This document shows positions 1 through 13,000 of a stretch of 64,000 nt of DNA, one piece after another. The stretch lies in assembly GCA_035582835.1 (NCBI GenBank), contig JAYKAV010002519.1, positions 744,001 through 808,000 on the forward strand, given 5' to 3'. The number at the start of each line of letters is the position of its first letter. The stretch's first letter is position 1. Both the position numbers and the translations under genes were made by a program. Below the pieces are notes generated by a model, which saw only the letters and a list, made by a program, of their open reading frames with translations, searched no databases and had not been told where the DNA came from. The DNA comes from Phoebastria nigripes. Lineage: Eukaryota; Chordata; Aves; Procellariiformes; Diomedeidae.

Positions 1-3000
1 ATCTGAATGTCCCTGTTAAGTTATTATTACATTTTAGCTGAAGAAGAAAAACCAGAAAGTGGGAATTTTAGCTGTAAGTGCTTGTGCTTCCCAGACAAAA
101 TTATTACATGTAGGACTCAGGCTAAGTCTGTGTTCTGGTCAGAAGAGGAAGTTCTAGACACATCTGTGCAGACAGGCCATCCTGAATTTTATGTGATGCA
201 CACGACAGAGACTTCCACATTTAAATCTATAGGCAAGATGCTGCTTCTGAGGCATTTTTTAGTGAATGAATGCCGGAGGCTATATGCCTCCCAGCTGATG
301 GCTACGGGTAGAGCTAGGGTCTCTCTTCTTCACTCTTCTCTATGCTCTTTACCAACCTCATTTTCCCAGGGCTGAGACCTGACCCACAGGAATTCCACCC
401 CATGCTAGAGACGTTAGTGCAAGCCGGCACTGTAGTCTGTGAGCACAGTCCTCCCCTCATGACCTCTCTCGTAACACAGTCCCTTAACCCAGCATTCCCA
501 TTTGGGGAACTGACTGCAGGCACGCGAAGACAGTATTGGTCAGCTCTTGACAAAGAAACGGGCTTGGAGGGAGGTCAAACCAGGCAGGATAATAAAGACC
601 CAGGTACATGACTATTACAACAAATAAAGCAGTAGCATCAACATCTAATAATCTGTAATGTAGAATTACCTACATTTGGAGTTGCAATACAACCATTCTG
701 TTGACGTATCACCCATCGCTGCTATCTATAGGGTATGAATTAAAGCAATTTCTTCAGTCAGTGTGTCCTTTTTGACTTCTGAACTAATAAATCTCACCCC
801 CTCAAATTTAGTTCTTCAACATAAATTGAAAAAAGAGAGTCAGGTTTTTTGGTTTTTCAACTTCATGTTGAACAAGTCATGGAACTAAACTAAACAGAAT
901 AAATCAACATAAATAAAACTTTATTCTTCCAATAGCACAAGAAGCTATAGCTACACAAAAGTGATACAACACTTCAACATTCTTTCTTTATGGGGTTTAG
1001 CAAATTACCTTTCCAAATCTAGAAGTCTGTCATTCTTTAAGACTTCAGCGGAACAGTAAACTGTTTGAATATTACCTCAAATTTAAATTAGCACAAAAGA
1101 ACACAGATCAGCCAGGCCCCCAAAAATCTGCTACAACTTACAATCTGAGTTCAAAAGAGAGTATTTTATGCTTAAAATCTGATTTAAACTTTGAAAAATC
1201 TGATTTAAATTACATTTTAAATAACAGCATATTTTACATTTTTCTAATACTTTTCCTGTAAAATATCTTTCTGTTAGTGTGCACATTTTACTCAGAATGC
1301 TGCTCTGGAGTAAACACAGAACTCTTGTCATGTCCAAATGAAATCATTTTTTTTCTGTACTCAACAACCATAAGAACAGCAGACAAACAAAGAGGCTATT
1401 CCTACTTCTTCTCCAGATATTTTGTTTTGCAAATTTCAGGGTGATGACCAAAGAGCTAAGAAGGTAGCTTGGAACACCAGAAAAGCACTAGCTTGAGCTA
1501 AAAAAGACTGGATTACTTCTGAAGAAATGAAGATTCAGAGCTGATGGAACTGAAAGATCCTGCCTCAGAGTACCAAGAAATGCAGTGGGAAAAGCTGAGA
1601 AGTATTGCCAGAAGGCTTGAGAGACACAGTTGAAATAGATGAGAAACACAGACAGACAAACTGAGAAACGAGTCAAAGAAATGAAAACTTTGTCTGAGAC
1701 AGCCAGTAAGGGCCTAGAAGCTGAGGAAATATTGCCAAAGGGACTATGATACAAACAGGAGAAACATTTTGAAGGGATGGAGAAAAGAGGGAGCAAATGA
1801 ATGCAGAAGGAGAATACAGGCTTAATCTTGGATACATGATTTAATTACACTTACTTGAAGACACCTTGTTAGGACACATTTACAATTCCTCAGACTCATT
1901 CCAATGAGGTTTTGCATATCTTCAATGCAAAGAGCAAAAGGAAACAAAAAACCCATGAAAAATCCCGTCTTTTCCACTGCTCAAGTACAAAGAGTTGAAG
2001 GAGCTGAAGGTTCGTGAGGTATTGAAATAACTCACTTCAGCAACTGTTTNGTTATTAACTGGAGATGTCAACACTTTAGATGTTCATGTACTCTGCCCTT
2101 CTGAAGAACTTTACATAGCCAGAACGACTGCAGAGAAGTTCTCAGGAACTCTGGAAATCAATAAGACCTGTAACTTTATACACACAAAAGGCAGTGACAA
2201 AGAGAATTCAATGACCACGTGAGCATCAAAGTTGTTGAAGGAACAAACAGCAGTTAAATAAGCTGAACTAGCAAAAGAAGCCATAAAAAAGAAATGTGAG
2301 TAAAGTGAATGTAAAGCAGACAGAAATTCAGTACAACCAATTGCACCTACAAGGTAACAGAAGCTGAGAACCTTCCTGATCAGCCCTTTTACTGGAACAA
2401 GAAAGAGGCCAAAACAGATGTAGCATGTTCTTCTCCTAAAAGAGCACTACTTGTCCAAGTACAATCTTGTCTATGCCCCATGTTATACTGTGGCATTACA
2501 AAGTCATGGAGATAAATGTCTGCTCTCAGTACTACTAGTCCACCGAATACATAAACTTTTCCAATTATACAGAAATCAGAATGGTTTCCCTGAATAGAAT
2601 TTCATTCCCTGCATCATAGATTTAAACATTAAAGTTATATTAAAGTTATATTAAAGAACTATAACAAAGTTAGGTTCACAAACCTCATCTAAACTTGATA
2701 ACCTATGAATAATTTACATTAAAATAATATAGTTTTCATTTTAAAGTGTTTCTATTATGATGACTTTTCTCTTTTAGAATCATAATTTTTCCATACCATC
2801 CTGCTTCGTTATTATTTACAGAAAAAACAATTTCTGATCATTCCACTTAAAAGAGAAAGAATCCAATTAAAGATTTTGCTGCATCAGTAATGTTTGATGA
2901 AGACTATGAAAGAGCATACAAGCTTTTCTTTTCAGAAAATGTAAGAATAACTTGCACAAAATAAGTATTGCAAAGTCTGTTAGAAGAAAGAGAATAACCT

Positions 3001-6000
3001 GCTAGATCTTCAATATAATGGAAGGCACAAAAGAACAACTGGTATGGGATCAGGATTTAATAGTCCTTGAATCTAGAAAGTCTTTTTGTTCTGGCTCCAA
3101 TCAACACAGTTCAGACTACACAGATAATTCAATGTGCACCACGGGAGTGTTCTTAAAAATCTTAGTAATACTATGCAGAGGACCACCACAGTCCTGTAGT
3201 GAACTTAGTAAGCCAGGACCCCAAGTCATCAAATCATCTACACTGAAAGTATNCAAGATTCACACTGAAATCTATGAACCAACTCCTCCTTTACACTGAA
3301 GACATCATCTTCTCCTTCTAAAGACAGACTATAAAACAGCCTGAATGAAACAGTGTTTTCATGTGGTTCCTGGTCCCTTTTCAGTGCTGGAACAATGTAT
3401 AACAGCGTTGGTTCAAATGTAAATCAGATTCAAAAGGACTAAGGACTTGCTTAAAGCAAATGATTAAGTATGTGGAAGATCAAAGCCTAGCACTTCACTG
3501 ACATCTGAGAATGCAAATGAGAGATGCAGAAGAGGATAAAGAAAAACAAAGGAGAATTGGGGGATTCTTTCTTGGTGCGAGCATTAAAAATCTCCTGGTT
3601 TAAGTTAAACAATGACAATTATATCAGTGGAGGAACCCTCTCCTTATCTCATGGCTTTACTTGATGAAAGGCACATTATAGTATTTCTGTAAGAGGACAG
3701 TTAATTTTGTTTTTTCATGCTATTATTTTGATACTCCCCAAGAAGATATTTTACTCTTAAAGCCAATTTTGTTCTCTCTCATTTAGCAAACATTGATTTT
3801 TTTTCCCCCTGTCTGCATTTCAAATAGAGCTAAAACAAGCAAGGCTGGTTTTGTTTAATACCTTCAAAGGTGCTGAACCTCCTCTGGCTATCTGGAATAA
3901 AAATCCACAGCTGTGACTAGTTCTTTATGGATATTCCAATCCCAATTTTCTTCTTCTTCAAAGCTTCAATAGCTGTTTAAAAGAAGTACAATGCATCCTT
4001 CTTCAAAGATGACAGGAGAGGTACTGCACTTTGCATTACCATACATGATCTCAGTACATTCCTTGCTGTCTGCTCTGCCTGGGAGTTCACCTTGATGTCA
4101 GCTTGCAGGTATTACAGTGATGACCAAAGATAGTCATCCACAGAGACAACTTACTAGGGGCTTCAAGAATACCAGCTACCCTGCCAGCAAGAAAACATGA
4201 AACACATATTTATCAAAAGGCACTTTTGTCTCTTGCCACAGCTATATGCTACGCAAGGAATTGCTATTTCATTTACAAGTAAATATTCAGGTTGCAATGA
4301 CAACACAAATTTCAGCGAATGGAGCAATATGCTTGACAGAGTGTTGAAGAACAAGATTATAACCTGCCCTTTCAAACTTCAGCACTTGAAATAACCAATG
4401 GGAAACTTTAGAAGCATCAGACAAAAGATGAATAATCCCAACCATCACTTTAAGATCCAGAAGAGCGCATTCATCCATTTGCTATTTAATGTCCTAGATA
4501 CTCACCTTTTTCCACAGACATTCTCTCATCATTTCATATTAATTATTTTGTGTAATAAATGTATGGGTTAGCCTCATTTGAAAACAAATGTCCAAACACA
4601 ATGAATTAATTGTATGCAATCTATAATACACAGAAATGCATGGATTATAGAAATATATTCTAGCAACTAATGAAGAAAGGCAAGGAACCCTTATGATAAC
4701 AAAAGTTACCACAGAATTTTGCTACTTAGTCTATACAGCAGAAGTCCCTCTGACAGTGGCAAAGGCTGTTATTCTTAGAGATTCCACCTCTTGAAGTGTT
4801 TTTTTCAGTCAGAGAAATGTCTTGACTTTTATCAGGATGCAATCTGATCAGAATAGTACTGCTGAAATCACAGTTAAGGGAGCATGTCTCCAGGCAGCTG
4901 AATCTCTGTTATGATTTCTCCACTTGGCCTGCAGAAAATCCAAGCTTCTCCAGACATTCTGGCCTCCCCATAATCCTCATCTTCAATTCCAGCATATCTC
5001 TTCCAGCTCATGTTATTTGTTAACTCCTCCCCTCTTCCAATACTTTAATGATGCTTCCCTCTTGATCAAAACCCTTTATTCCCCTTTTGCCTATATCAGA
5101 CTACTGCCTTTCACATCCTTAGGTGTATTTGCAATNTACTGTGTTTGGATGCTGGAAGGGACTAAAGAGAAAACTGAAGAGAGAACTGAACCTTGCATGA
5201 CTCCAAAAGTAGTGGTGTCATCAATCCTCAAAACTCCTTCGGGTGTATGTAATCGTACACCCAAAGGAATCGCCCATGTAACAGCTTTACCAGCCTTTCT
5301 TATGCAGCATCAGCAATTGCATCTTTTTGCTGCCTTGTTAATGTATCACACCGACATGCCAGGAACTTTCCCCTAGGTCACACTGGCACAGGTCAATAGT
5401 AGTTTTCCTGATCTAGTCTACTGAATGAGCTATGATCAGCTTACCAGGCTCATATGGGAAACTATGTTTAATACATTTCTGGGTACAATGAAGATTTAGA
5501 CTTCTTGGTCTCCCCTGCTTTCTTTGCAACTTTTGAGCTTTTACCTTTTGTACTAAAGGTTTTAAGTATGCTGCAAGCAGTTGGGAAGTATTTCGTGGTT
5601 TCTTCTGAACTAAACGACTATTAAGTAGTCTCTGCAACTGAAGGTGACTAGAGTCGTTTATTCAATTGGTTTCTTGCAGGTCTGATAATTTTCTGTCNCT
5701 CTCTCTTCCTCCAACACAGGATATCAGACAACCACAGATCAGAAACCCATGTGATCAGATTTGAGGTTGAAGGTTACACACTGACGTTGACATAAAACTA
5801 TAATTACCTGCCACTTCCTAGACTTCACACTCTGTTGAGGTCTACTTTTTTTTCAGTGGGCTACTGGATTTGCAGAAGTCTGTGTGTTATTTTGGTTGAA
5901 GCAGGACCACTGATCTTTCTTCTTCATTGCAATATAATGTGTCTAGAAGAGCGGTCCTGTTGCAATGCGCTTTTTCCTGACTCTTTATGTCAAGTTTCTG

Positions 6001-9000
6001 TATAGGTATATGAACAAAGCTAGTGCTGGTGAAGTAGAAAGGATTAAGCCAGAGTGCTCAGGAAAAACACCAACTTAGCACATACTTGAAGCAGCATTTG
6101 CCTGCACAGTTCCAGGCTACATCTATCTTCCCTTGGCAGGGAAGCCACCTGATGCAGAGCTGCATCTGCCGGCCCACATAGGAAATATGTTGGAAGTGAT
6201 TGAATGGCTCANCCAAATATGCTGAACTGGCAGGCATTGCCATCTCATTGTAATGTTGCATCAATAAATCAACGGTTAAAAGGCATATAATACGAGGTGA
6301 CTTGAAGTGGCTGTCGTTAATTATGTTCTATCTTTTGCTTAGTAACCACCACAACACAGTCTTCAATAAAACTAATCCTAATTACAGTTTGACAAGTTTC
6401 CCAAATTATGCTTATGATTTATTTTAGCGTGACAGTTTTGGAAACTACAAGAGCTGTTCATTTCCTTTTTATTTCACAAGTATATCAAGCAGAGGTACAG
6501 TCAGAGATAAACAAACACATAAAAAGCACCATTTGAACCTCCAGGAACCAGCAAAGCCAGTGTTAGAAGACACTGGTGTACCATGAAAATATTAAAAATT
6601 AAATTTGTAGTAACTACAGTATCAGTTTCAGAAACTGATAAAAAGGTGGCAACTTCCTTCTGATCTCTTATTGGAACAAATTAATCAAAAATTCTCTCCT
6701 GTACTTCACTAGCGACTCTGTAAAGAAGTATTTTCTTTTATCTGTTTTAAACCAATCTCCTACCACTTTCAATGAGTGTCACATGTAGTANTGTCCCTTG
6801 AAGGATTTGATGAACTGTAGTTCTGCATGAATTCATTTACAGTTTTATTTTTCCCTCTAGTAAACTCTCTGTGAAGAACCCCCTTAATAATATATTTTGT
6901 ACTCTCACAGTCAAACCAGTTTGGGGCAAAAACAGGGGAGACTAGAAAGATGGGAGAAAGAGAGTTACAAGTAATTTTTAATTTTAAATTCCATCTCTCA
7001 GAATAATTCTTATCTGAATCACTTCAATGTTGTGAAATTCACTTTTCTTTGTTGCTAGCCTCCTTTTCTCCTGAAAACTAGGGAATAAAAAAGGATGTTA
7101 CTATTTTTGTGCAGTTTACAAAAAAACGTTCAGGATGAAATGTTACAACAGGGGAAAAAAAAAAATCAGCCTTCATTGCTGAAAGGTACAGCCAAATTTG
7201 GAGAGCTGTGTTTATGTAACATAGCTTTATAAACTCTTAATAGTTAGCTTATCAACTAGCTTTCTAAACTCTTATAAGCAGGACTGGAACCTTCATTCTC
7301 CAAAGCAGTTTTTCTGCAAAAATGGCAGTCAGAATGAAATAAAACCTTTAAATTCATGTGTAACAAGAAGAATTTCATAGTCACACTTCAAAATCATGAG
7401 TATGCAGCTAATGAAGGAAGTGTCACATCTCTTGTATTCTCTGGTCACCCATACCTGGCACTGTTCCTGGGAAAGACAGAATCCTTGAATTGGCTCACAC
7501 CTGGCTGCTGTTCTGCTCTCAGCTTTGGTAGAAAATGGCTTAATTATTAAAAAATGAAAGACAAAATATTATCTCTGCCTTCAGTTTGACATGTACACAC
7601 ACCAATCAGCCTTTTCTATACATTTTTGCCTTTAGCTGACATTAGTCCTAGTGTGGCATATGCTGGAAAAAATTATAACCCTAAAGACTGATTCCTGAGA
7701 AGTATCAGCCTAAAGAACACTAATGCTCTTAATGCCTTACAAGAAACTTTTAGGACTGGGCTTCTTTTCTCAGCAACCCGCTCACACCAATGCAAAGGCT
7801 CCGAGTGTCACTCCCTTCTCTGTCTGCATTGATCCTCAGCTGATACTTGGGACGTTGCAGATAATGCCAATTATAGGGGCCTCAGACTCTGGCAGCATTT
7901 GCTGAGGACCCTCTGCTTGATCTCACTCCCAGCACAAGGAGGCTGGCACACCTCATGATCCAGAGTGAAGCAACAGATGGGAAGGAGGGGAGAAGAAACA
8001 GAATCAAAGCTGTTCCACGCTGTTTGCTCAGAGGTTGCCAAAACAGGCACTGACAGCGAGTAGCCATAGGGAACTGAGGATAGCTTAAGTCCTAATTTCT
8101 CAGCAGGGGCAAAGCATGGAGACAGCGTTTCAAAACAACCCCCTAGGAAACCCTCCATTTTTTCCCCTCTCCCTTCCTTTTTTCTTTTTTTTTTGAAGTT
8201 TCATCCCCTAACAAACAAAATTGCCAGTGGCTTTCAACTTACAGCAACAACCTGGAGGCAACTCATGAGTACTTTGTCAACAACGCTAATCTGTAAGCCA
8301 AAGAAAAAAGACTTCCATTTATAGTTTTTTAAAAAAATAGTTGTTTTCTCTGCAAAACAGGTCTAGGAGATGTAAACTGATGCAATTGGGTCCCTAGGGC
8401 TTGCAAGAATGTAAGAGTTCTGCTTCCGTTCCAGCACTGCAGATCTTTCTTTGTCTTGCTCCGTCCCCCTCTCCTACGTGTACACATTTGTATTATACTT
8501 CACTTATGCTTGGCATGTATCTCACAGAAATCACAGAGAATGACCCTGTAAGCTCTGGTGTGCAGACATTCCCTTAACATACATGTTACCAACCACACGG
8601 CAAAGACTTTCCCTCGTTATCACTGGTCACTGGGGGACACTTCTCCCGAATCAATGAATCAAAAACTATTCAATGCCATTTAAGGGGAGAACCAGCTTTT
8701 TTTAATGCCCTTGAATTTGGGAGCTGGGTACTTTATTGATAGGGTACTCCAGCACCCCATTTTTAAGGACCATTACAAGCAATAGGGAGTATATTGATGT
8801 TAGCTAGTTATTTTAAAATCAGCCTTAAATCGAGTTAAAGTGAAACAAACATTTTCTAAATCCAAACACCAGTTTGCACAGTTAAAAAAAAGTGTAACGA
8901 TTATTTAAAGAGAAGAAAGAAGCAGACACACATCTACTTTGCACTTCAACCAGCTTTAGAAGTTTCTCCCACACTGTATGGTTTAGTTAGTAAGCCAGTA

Positions 9001-9764
9001 GGTTTTTCTGGCTGAGGATTTTCACACGTGCCCTATCTCCTAGGGTAGCCTTCACCCTTCACCAGAAAAGAGCCCAAATAACAAGATGCATTCTTTCTCC
9101 TATAACCCAGATTTATCATTGGAATCCTTCACATTCCAGTCTCTTCTCTCATTTCCCAATCTTCTGCCAAGAAAACTCTTATTTGTATACTTCAACCGAG
9201 GCAGGAAGAAATCTAGTATCTCCACCCATCATCTTGTCATGTCCTGCTTTGGAAGTGCCAACATGTGAGGTGACACCCAAACAATTTTAGCTGCCCGGAC
9301 TGACAATGAGTGAACCCTCAACAAGTTACTTCCTATGAGGCATAAGACTCCTTTCACCAGAGCAGGAACCATTCCATACTCATAGCCTGACACTGACTGA
9401 AACACGTTAATCTCTCTTATTTTATAGAGAGGTACACAGGGGTTGTGCGTGACCCACACAAAAGGCAACACTGTCTTTTTACTGACACCAGCTATGGTGG
9501 TAACAAGTCTTTTTGGGATGATAATGAGTTTGGGATGAACTGATCTTAATCCTGTCTGGAAAGGTACATTGATACCCTAATGAATATCACTCCCAGAAGN
9601 TGACTTTGCACCCAGAATTAGAAAATGCAATCCCTCATCCCCTCCGGTGACCATGTAACTCTTGCATCTTGCTTTACACGAATGCTTCAGTAAGCAGCAC
9701 CACTGGGAATGAACAGTTTTAAAAAAGCCACAGCACAAGATTCTCCCTTTTTTCATTTGCTAGC
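1..9764 (-). other. TRHDE intron, distal downstream part, no gene seen
   Basis: AT-rich sequence with short mononucleotide runs (A at 7155-7165, T-rich at 8175-8194), a short tandem repeat near 2628, and isolated N calls (for example 2050, 6212, 6791, 9600). No reading frame resembles a known protein. The 150-aa frame at 4924-5376 is interrupted by an ambiguous codon and has no recognisable domain or splice context. It is assigned to the TRHDE intron only because the exon lies at 31498 and no further exon was found on this side. Confidence 0.6.
2628..2656. repeat. Short tandem repeat, 11-bp unit ATTAAAGTTAT, about 2.6 copies
   Basis: Two perfect copies of ATTAAAGTTAT are followed by the first seven bases of a third. 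This is a small AT-rich slippage repeat with no visible function. Confidence 0.8.
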
Positions 9765-9895
9765 TGTCNTGGTTTAACCCTAGCCAGCAACTAAACACCA
9801 CATAGCCACTCGCTTACTCCCTCCACCTCCGGTGGGATGGGAGAGAGAATTGGGAGAGTAAAAGTAAGAAAACTTGTGGGTTGAGATAAGAACAG

Positions 9896-9901
9896 TTTAA
9901 T
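9896..9901 (-). terminator. LTR polyadenylation signal ATTAAA
   Basis: On the minus strand ATTAAA lies about 150 nt downstream of the TATA box, marking the R/U5 zone of the LTR. Because the LTR is in the sense orientation relative to TRHDE, this signal could in principle end TRHDE transcripts early. Confidence 0.6.
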
Positions 9902-9919
9902 AACTGAAATAAAGTAAAA

Positions 9920-9944
9920 TAGCANTAATAATAATAATAATAGA
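9920..9944. repeat. (TAA)n microsatellite inside the LTR
   Basis: About six TAA units interrupted by one N at 9925. This triplet run is part of the LTR family as I recall it and is likely length-variable. Confidence 0.75.
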
Positions 9945-10048
9945 ATATACAAAGCAAGTGATGCACGATGCAATTGCTCACCACCTGCCGACCAATGCCC
10001 AGCCAGTCCCTGGGCAGCGATTGCTGCCCCCCAGCCAACTCCCCCCAG

Positions 10049-10071
10049 CTTATATACTGAGCATGACGTCA
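10049..10071 (-). promoter_or_regulatory. U3 core promoter of the LTR: CRE plus TATA box
   Basis: A perfect palindromic CRE (TGACGTCA, 10064-10071) lies just upstream, on the minus strand, of TATATAAG (10056-10049). This is a classic CREB/ATF-responsive arrangement. Both motifs are intact despite the age suggested by the target-site mismatch. Confidence 0.75.
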
Positions 10072-13000
10072 TATGGTATGGAATATCCCTTTGGCCAGTT
10101 TGGGTCAGCTGCCCTGGCTGTGCCCCCTCCCAGCTTCTTGTACACCTCCTCACTGGCAGAGCATGGGAAGCTGAAAAGTCCTTGACTAGTGTAAGCACTA
10201 CTTAGCAACAACTAAAACATCAGTGTGTTATCAANNTTATTCTCATACCAAATCCAAAACACAGCACTATACCAGCTATTAGGAAGAAAATCAACTCTAT
10301 CCCAGCCGAAACCAGGACATTAGCCTTTCTCTCCCTTCTGCCCTTCCATCCCTGTCAATCAGTATCTCTATTATGTGCTGAAGCAAGAGGCTTTATATCT
10401 CTTACAAAGTATGTATCTACCCCACAGTCTGTGCAGAAATGCTTAAGTCGCTTCTCCAGTCCAGAAGGGAATTCAGATTCATGGCTACCATCTACAAACT
10501 TAAACCTGGAGTCAGATTTGCAGTGAACTGGGATTCAGTGACGTCTGAAGAGGCTTTTTGCCATGTGCCACATGGTCTCCCCACGTTCCACAATTCTGCC
10601 TCTAACAATATTTAGAAGCACAATATTAGTCTCTCCCAGTAGCCCACCAGGCACCTCATTTTTGCAATGCCCAGCAGCCCATCTAAAACACAAAGGCACA
10701 GCACACCTACTTCACATGAACAACATGACCAGTTTATGAGGCCCATCTACCAAGAGCCTCCTACCAGAGGGTGGATCTACTCTCACAGAAGGACATATAT
10801 TCAGCTATTGCACAGAGACTCTGCTGTCTTGAGAGTCTTGTTCCCTGGTCTGACACAGGAAGAAACAATCAGTAATTATATATAAAGAGACAGTTTTTTT
10901 CTAGGGATTTGTGTAGTGTTTCCCTGCAATAACGAGTGTTTCTAGTCATAGAAGAAAGCAGCAAAGGTTAGACAACATTCTTTAGTCCTGAGCCCAGCAT
11001 TAAGAGATGGATTAGAGCTTGTGAAGAAATTCTGAATTTATAAAATTGCTTGATGGAAGCAGGGTATAGCTTTTTTCACACAGAACAGTTGCAAGAAATT
11101 GGCTTGCTGCTTCTGCCAGCTCAAAGCTTTGAATCGATGTCTGTGGAAACCATTTCAGGTTTTTCCCATCAACTCCACTGGGCACGGAATCACACTTCAA
11201 ACAGCCTGTATAGCTAAAGCTCTAATTATCTTGCTGTACCTGAAGATTATCCCTTGGGCTTTTCTCCGCGATTATTTCCTCCAGATGCTTTTATTCTATC
11301 CTAGAAATCGTTTAACAAAATAACGTAAATTCCCCACAACATGATAGAAAAGACAATTTGCTTTCTCAACCAGTAAAAAGTCAATGGCAAATGATTCTCT
11401 CTCTTTTTACATAATTTACTTGGCATATACTATCTTTTGATGTCAGTGTACAGGGGACTATACTAGTTCTTCGAGGGACTACAGCCATATCCTTCTCAAC
11501 AACCTTTTTCACTGCTATCTTGTCAATATGAGCTTGAAGAAAGATCTCACAGAAAGAGAGAAAAAACATAGAGGAAGAACATTCCTCAGCTGATTAACAA
11601 CTTTCTAGCAACAATAACAATCTGTCCCTTTACTTCTCCAGCTACCTTAACATTATCCCAGACACACTGAAAAGTGGTGACTCATTTCAGGCTCATTTGC
11701 AAAGGGAAACAGAATTTTCAACTACTTATGCTTTTGCACAGAAATGGCAAGTGTGCATAGAAAAACATTTGAAAGCTAATAAAATATCAGTTTGTTGGCA
11801 GAAAGCAAAAAAAAAAAAAAACCACAGGAAAAATCTGACTCCTAGAAAAGGGGCTAAGAAAGAACCACACAATGTTTATAAATCTGGTCTAGAGAAATGC
11901 TGACCTCAATCCATTGCTTTTGTATTTTGAATAAGTGATTCTGTACACTCTTTAATGAGATATTGCCTCATACCAATATGCAATGTATTGGGGGAGGTTA
12001 ATTATCTTCATGTATCTTTAAAAAAGCAAACGTTTACATTTATCTTTAAAAAATCCAAATGTCCAGGGGAATCTTTCCTGGCAGCTTATTTTAACCTGTG
12101 TCATTTCAACAAGCTGATTTACAGTAGTATCCAATAAACAGTTTTAATGGCCCGTGTGTGGGGGAAGCAGGAACAACCAGTAATGGGCAGAACAGCTTCA
12201 TAAGCCAGATTTCTCATGAAGCCAATGTATGGTATAATCACACCCCAAAATAAAGTCTGAGAGGACCCAACAGGGAAGATTTCCAGGGCTTGCAGACTCA
12301 AAAAGAGACCATGGATTCAAAAGCACAACTGAGGAGTTCTTCTCAGTCTAGAAAGCAAACTGATTTTTTATTTAATTTGAATCTACCTTTGAGTAACCTA
12401 AGATTTGGTCCTTAAGCTAGTAATTTCAAGGAAATCCAAGTGGTGATAGAAAGGCTTACTGGTCTGTTACTCTTGCTACTAATATTTATATTTCCAGGAT
12501 GGGAAAATCCTGATGGAGAGAGTCTTGTACAGAGCCATGCTACATCAAAGTGCTATCCAAAAGAGCCAGAGATTCCTCAGTTGTACCATGCACCACAAGA
12601 ACATCACTACTCACGGATCTCTAACAGTATGACACATCAATTAGCAGATTACCTTTTTATGAACTGCACATGGCACTTTAATATAATTTACAGTTTACTT
12701 GTAATGTATGCAACGACACACAAACCATGAGTCAGCTAACAATTTGAGAGGAAAGGATTACTTAGGACTGGAAATATAGGACTGAAAATCCATATCAAAA
12801 ATTCCATCAAACACAGGTGAAAGTAAACTCCGCCTGGAGCACCTTCCATTAACTGAAATATTCTACAAAATTCTTCTCTCCTAAAGACTATTGAAGCAAA
12901 TTTGAAAAATGGTTTCTTCTGCAATCAGATATCGGGAAAAAGCTATTTGAAAATCTGTCATAAATACTGGTCATATTTTTACAATGGAAGCTTACTATAG

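Larger units (their letters stand above)
9765..10319 (-). mobile_element. Solo LTR of an avian endogenous retrovirus, minus strand
   Basis: The 555-bp element has TG...CA ends: on the minus strand it opens TGTCCTGGTTTCGGCTGGG and closes GGTTAAACCANGACA. I recognise this as a very common bird LTR but do not assign a Repbase name. On the minus strand the order is a U3 with CRE TGACGTCA, TATA box TATATAAG, an ATTAAA polyadenylation signal, then U5. The flanks read CTAGC on the left and TTAGC on the right, a 5-bp target duplication with one mismatch, which fits an ERVL-type integrase and some age. No internal retroviral sequence is attached, so it is probably a solo LTR. Its orientation matches TRHDE transcription. 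The 135-aa reading frame inside it is incidental. Confidence 0.9.

Noticed and set aside
4924..5376. 150-aa plus-strand open frame
   Set aside because: Contains an ambiguous codon, has no recognisable domain, lies inside the TRHDE intron on the opposite strand and has no splice context.
9385..9480. Possible MIR relic (TTTTATAGAGAGGTACACAG)
   Set aside because: Only one block matches; the flanking order expected for MIR is missing.
9791..10198. 135-aa minus-strand open frame
   Set aside because: Lies wholly inside the LTR, through promoter and U5; not a retroviral or host protein.
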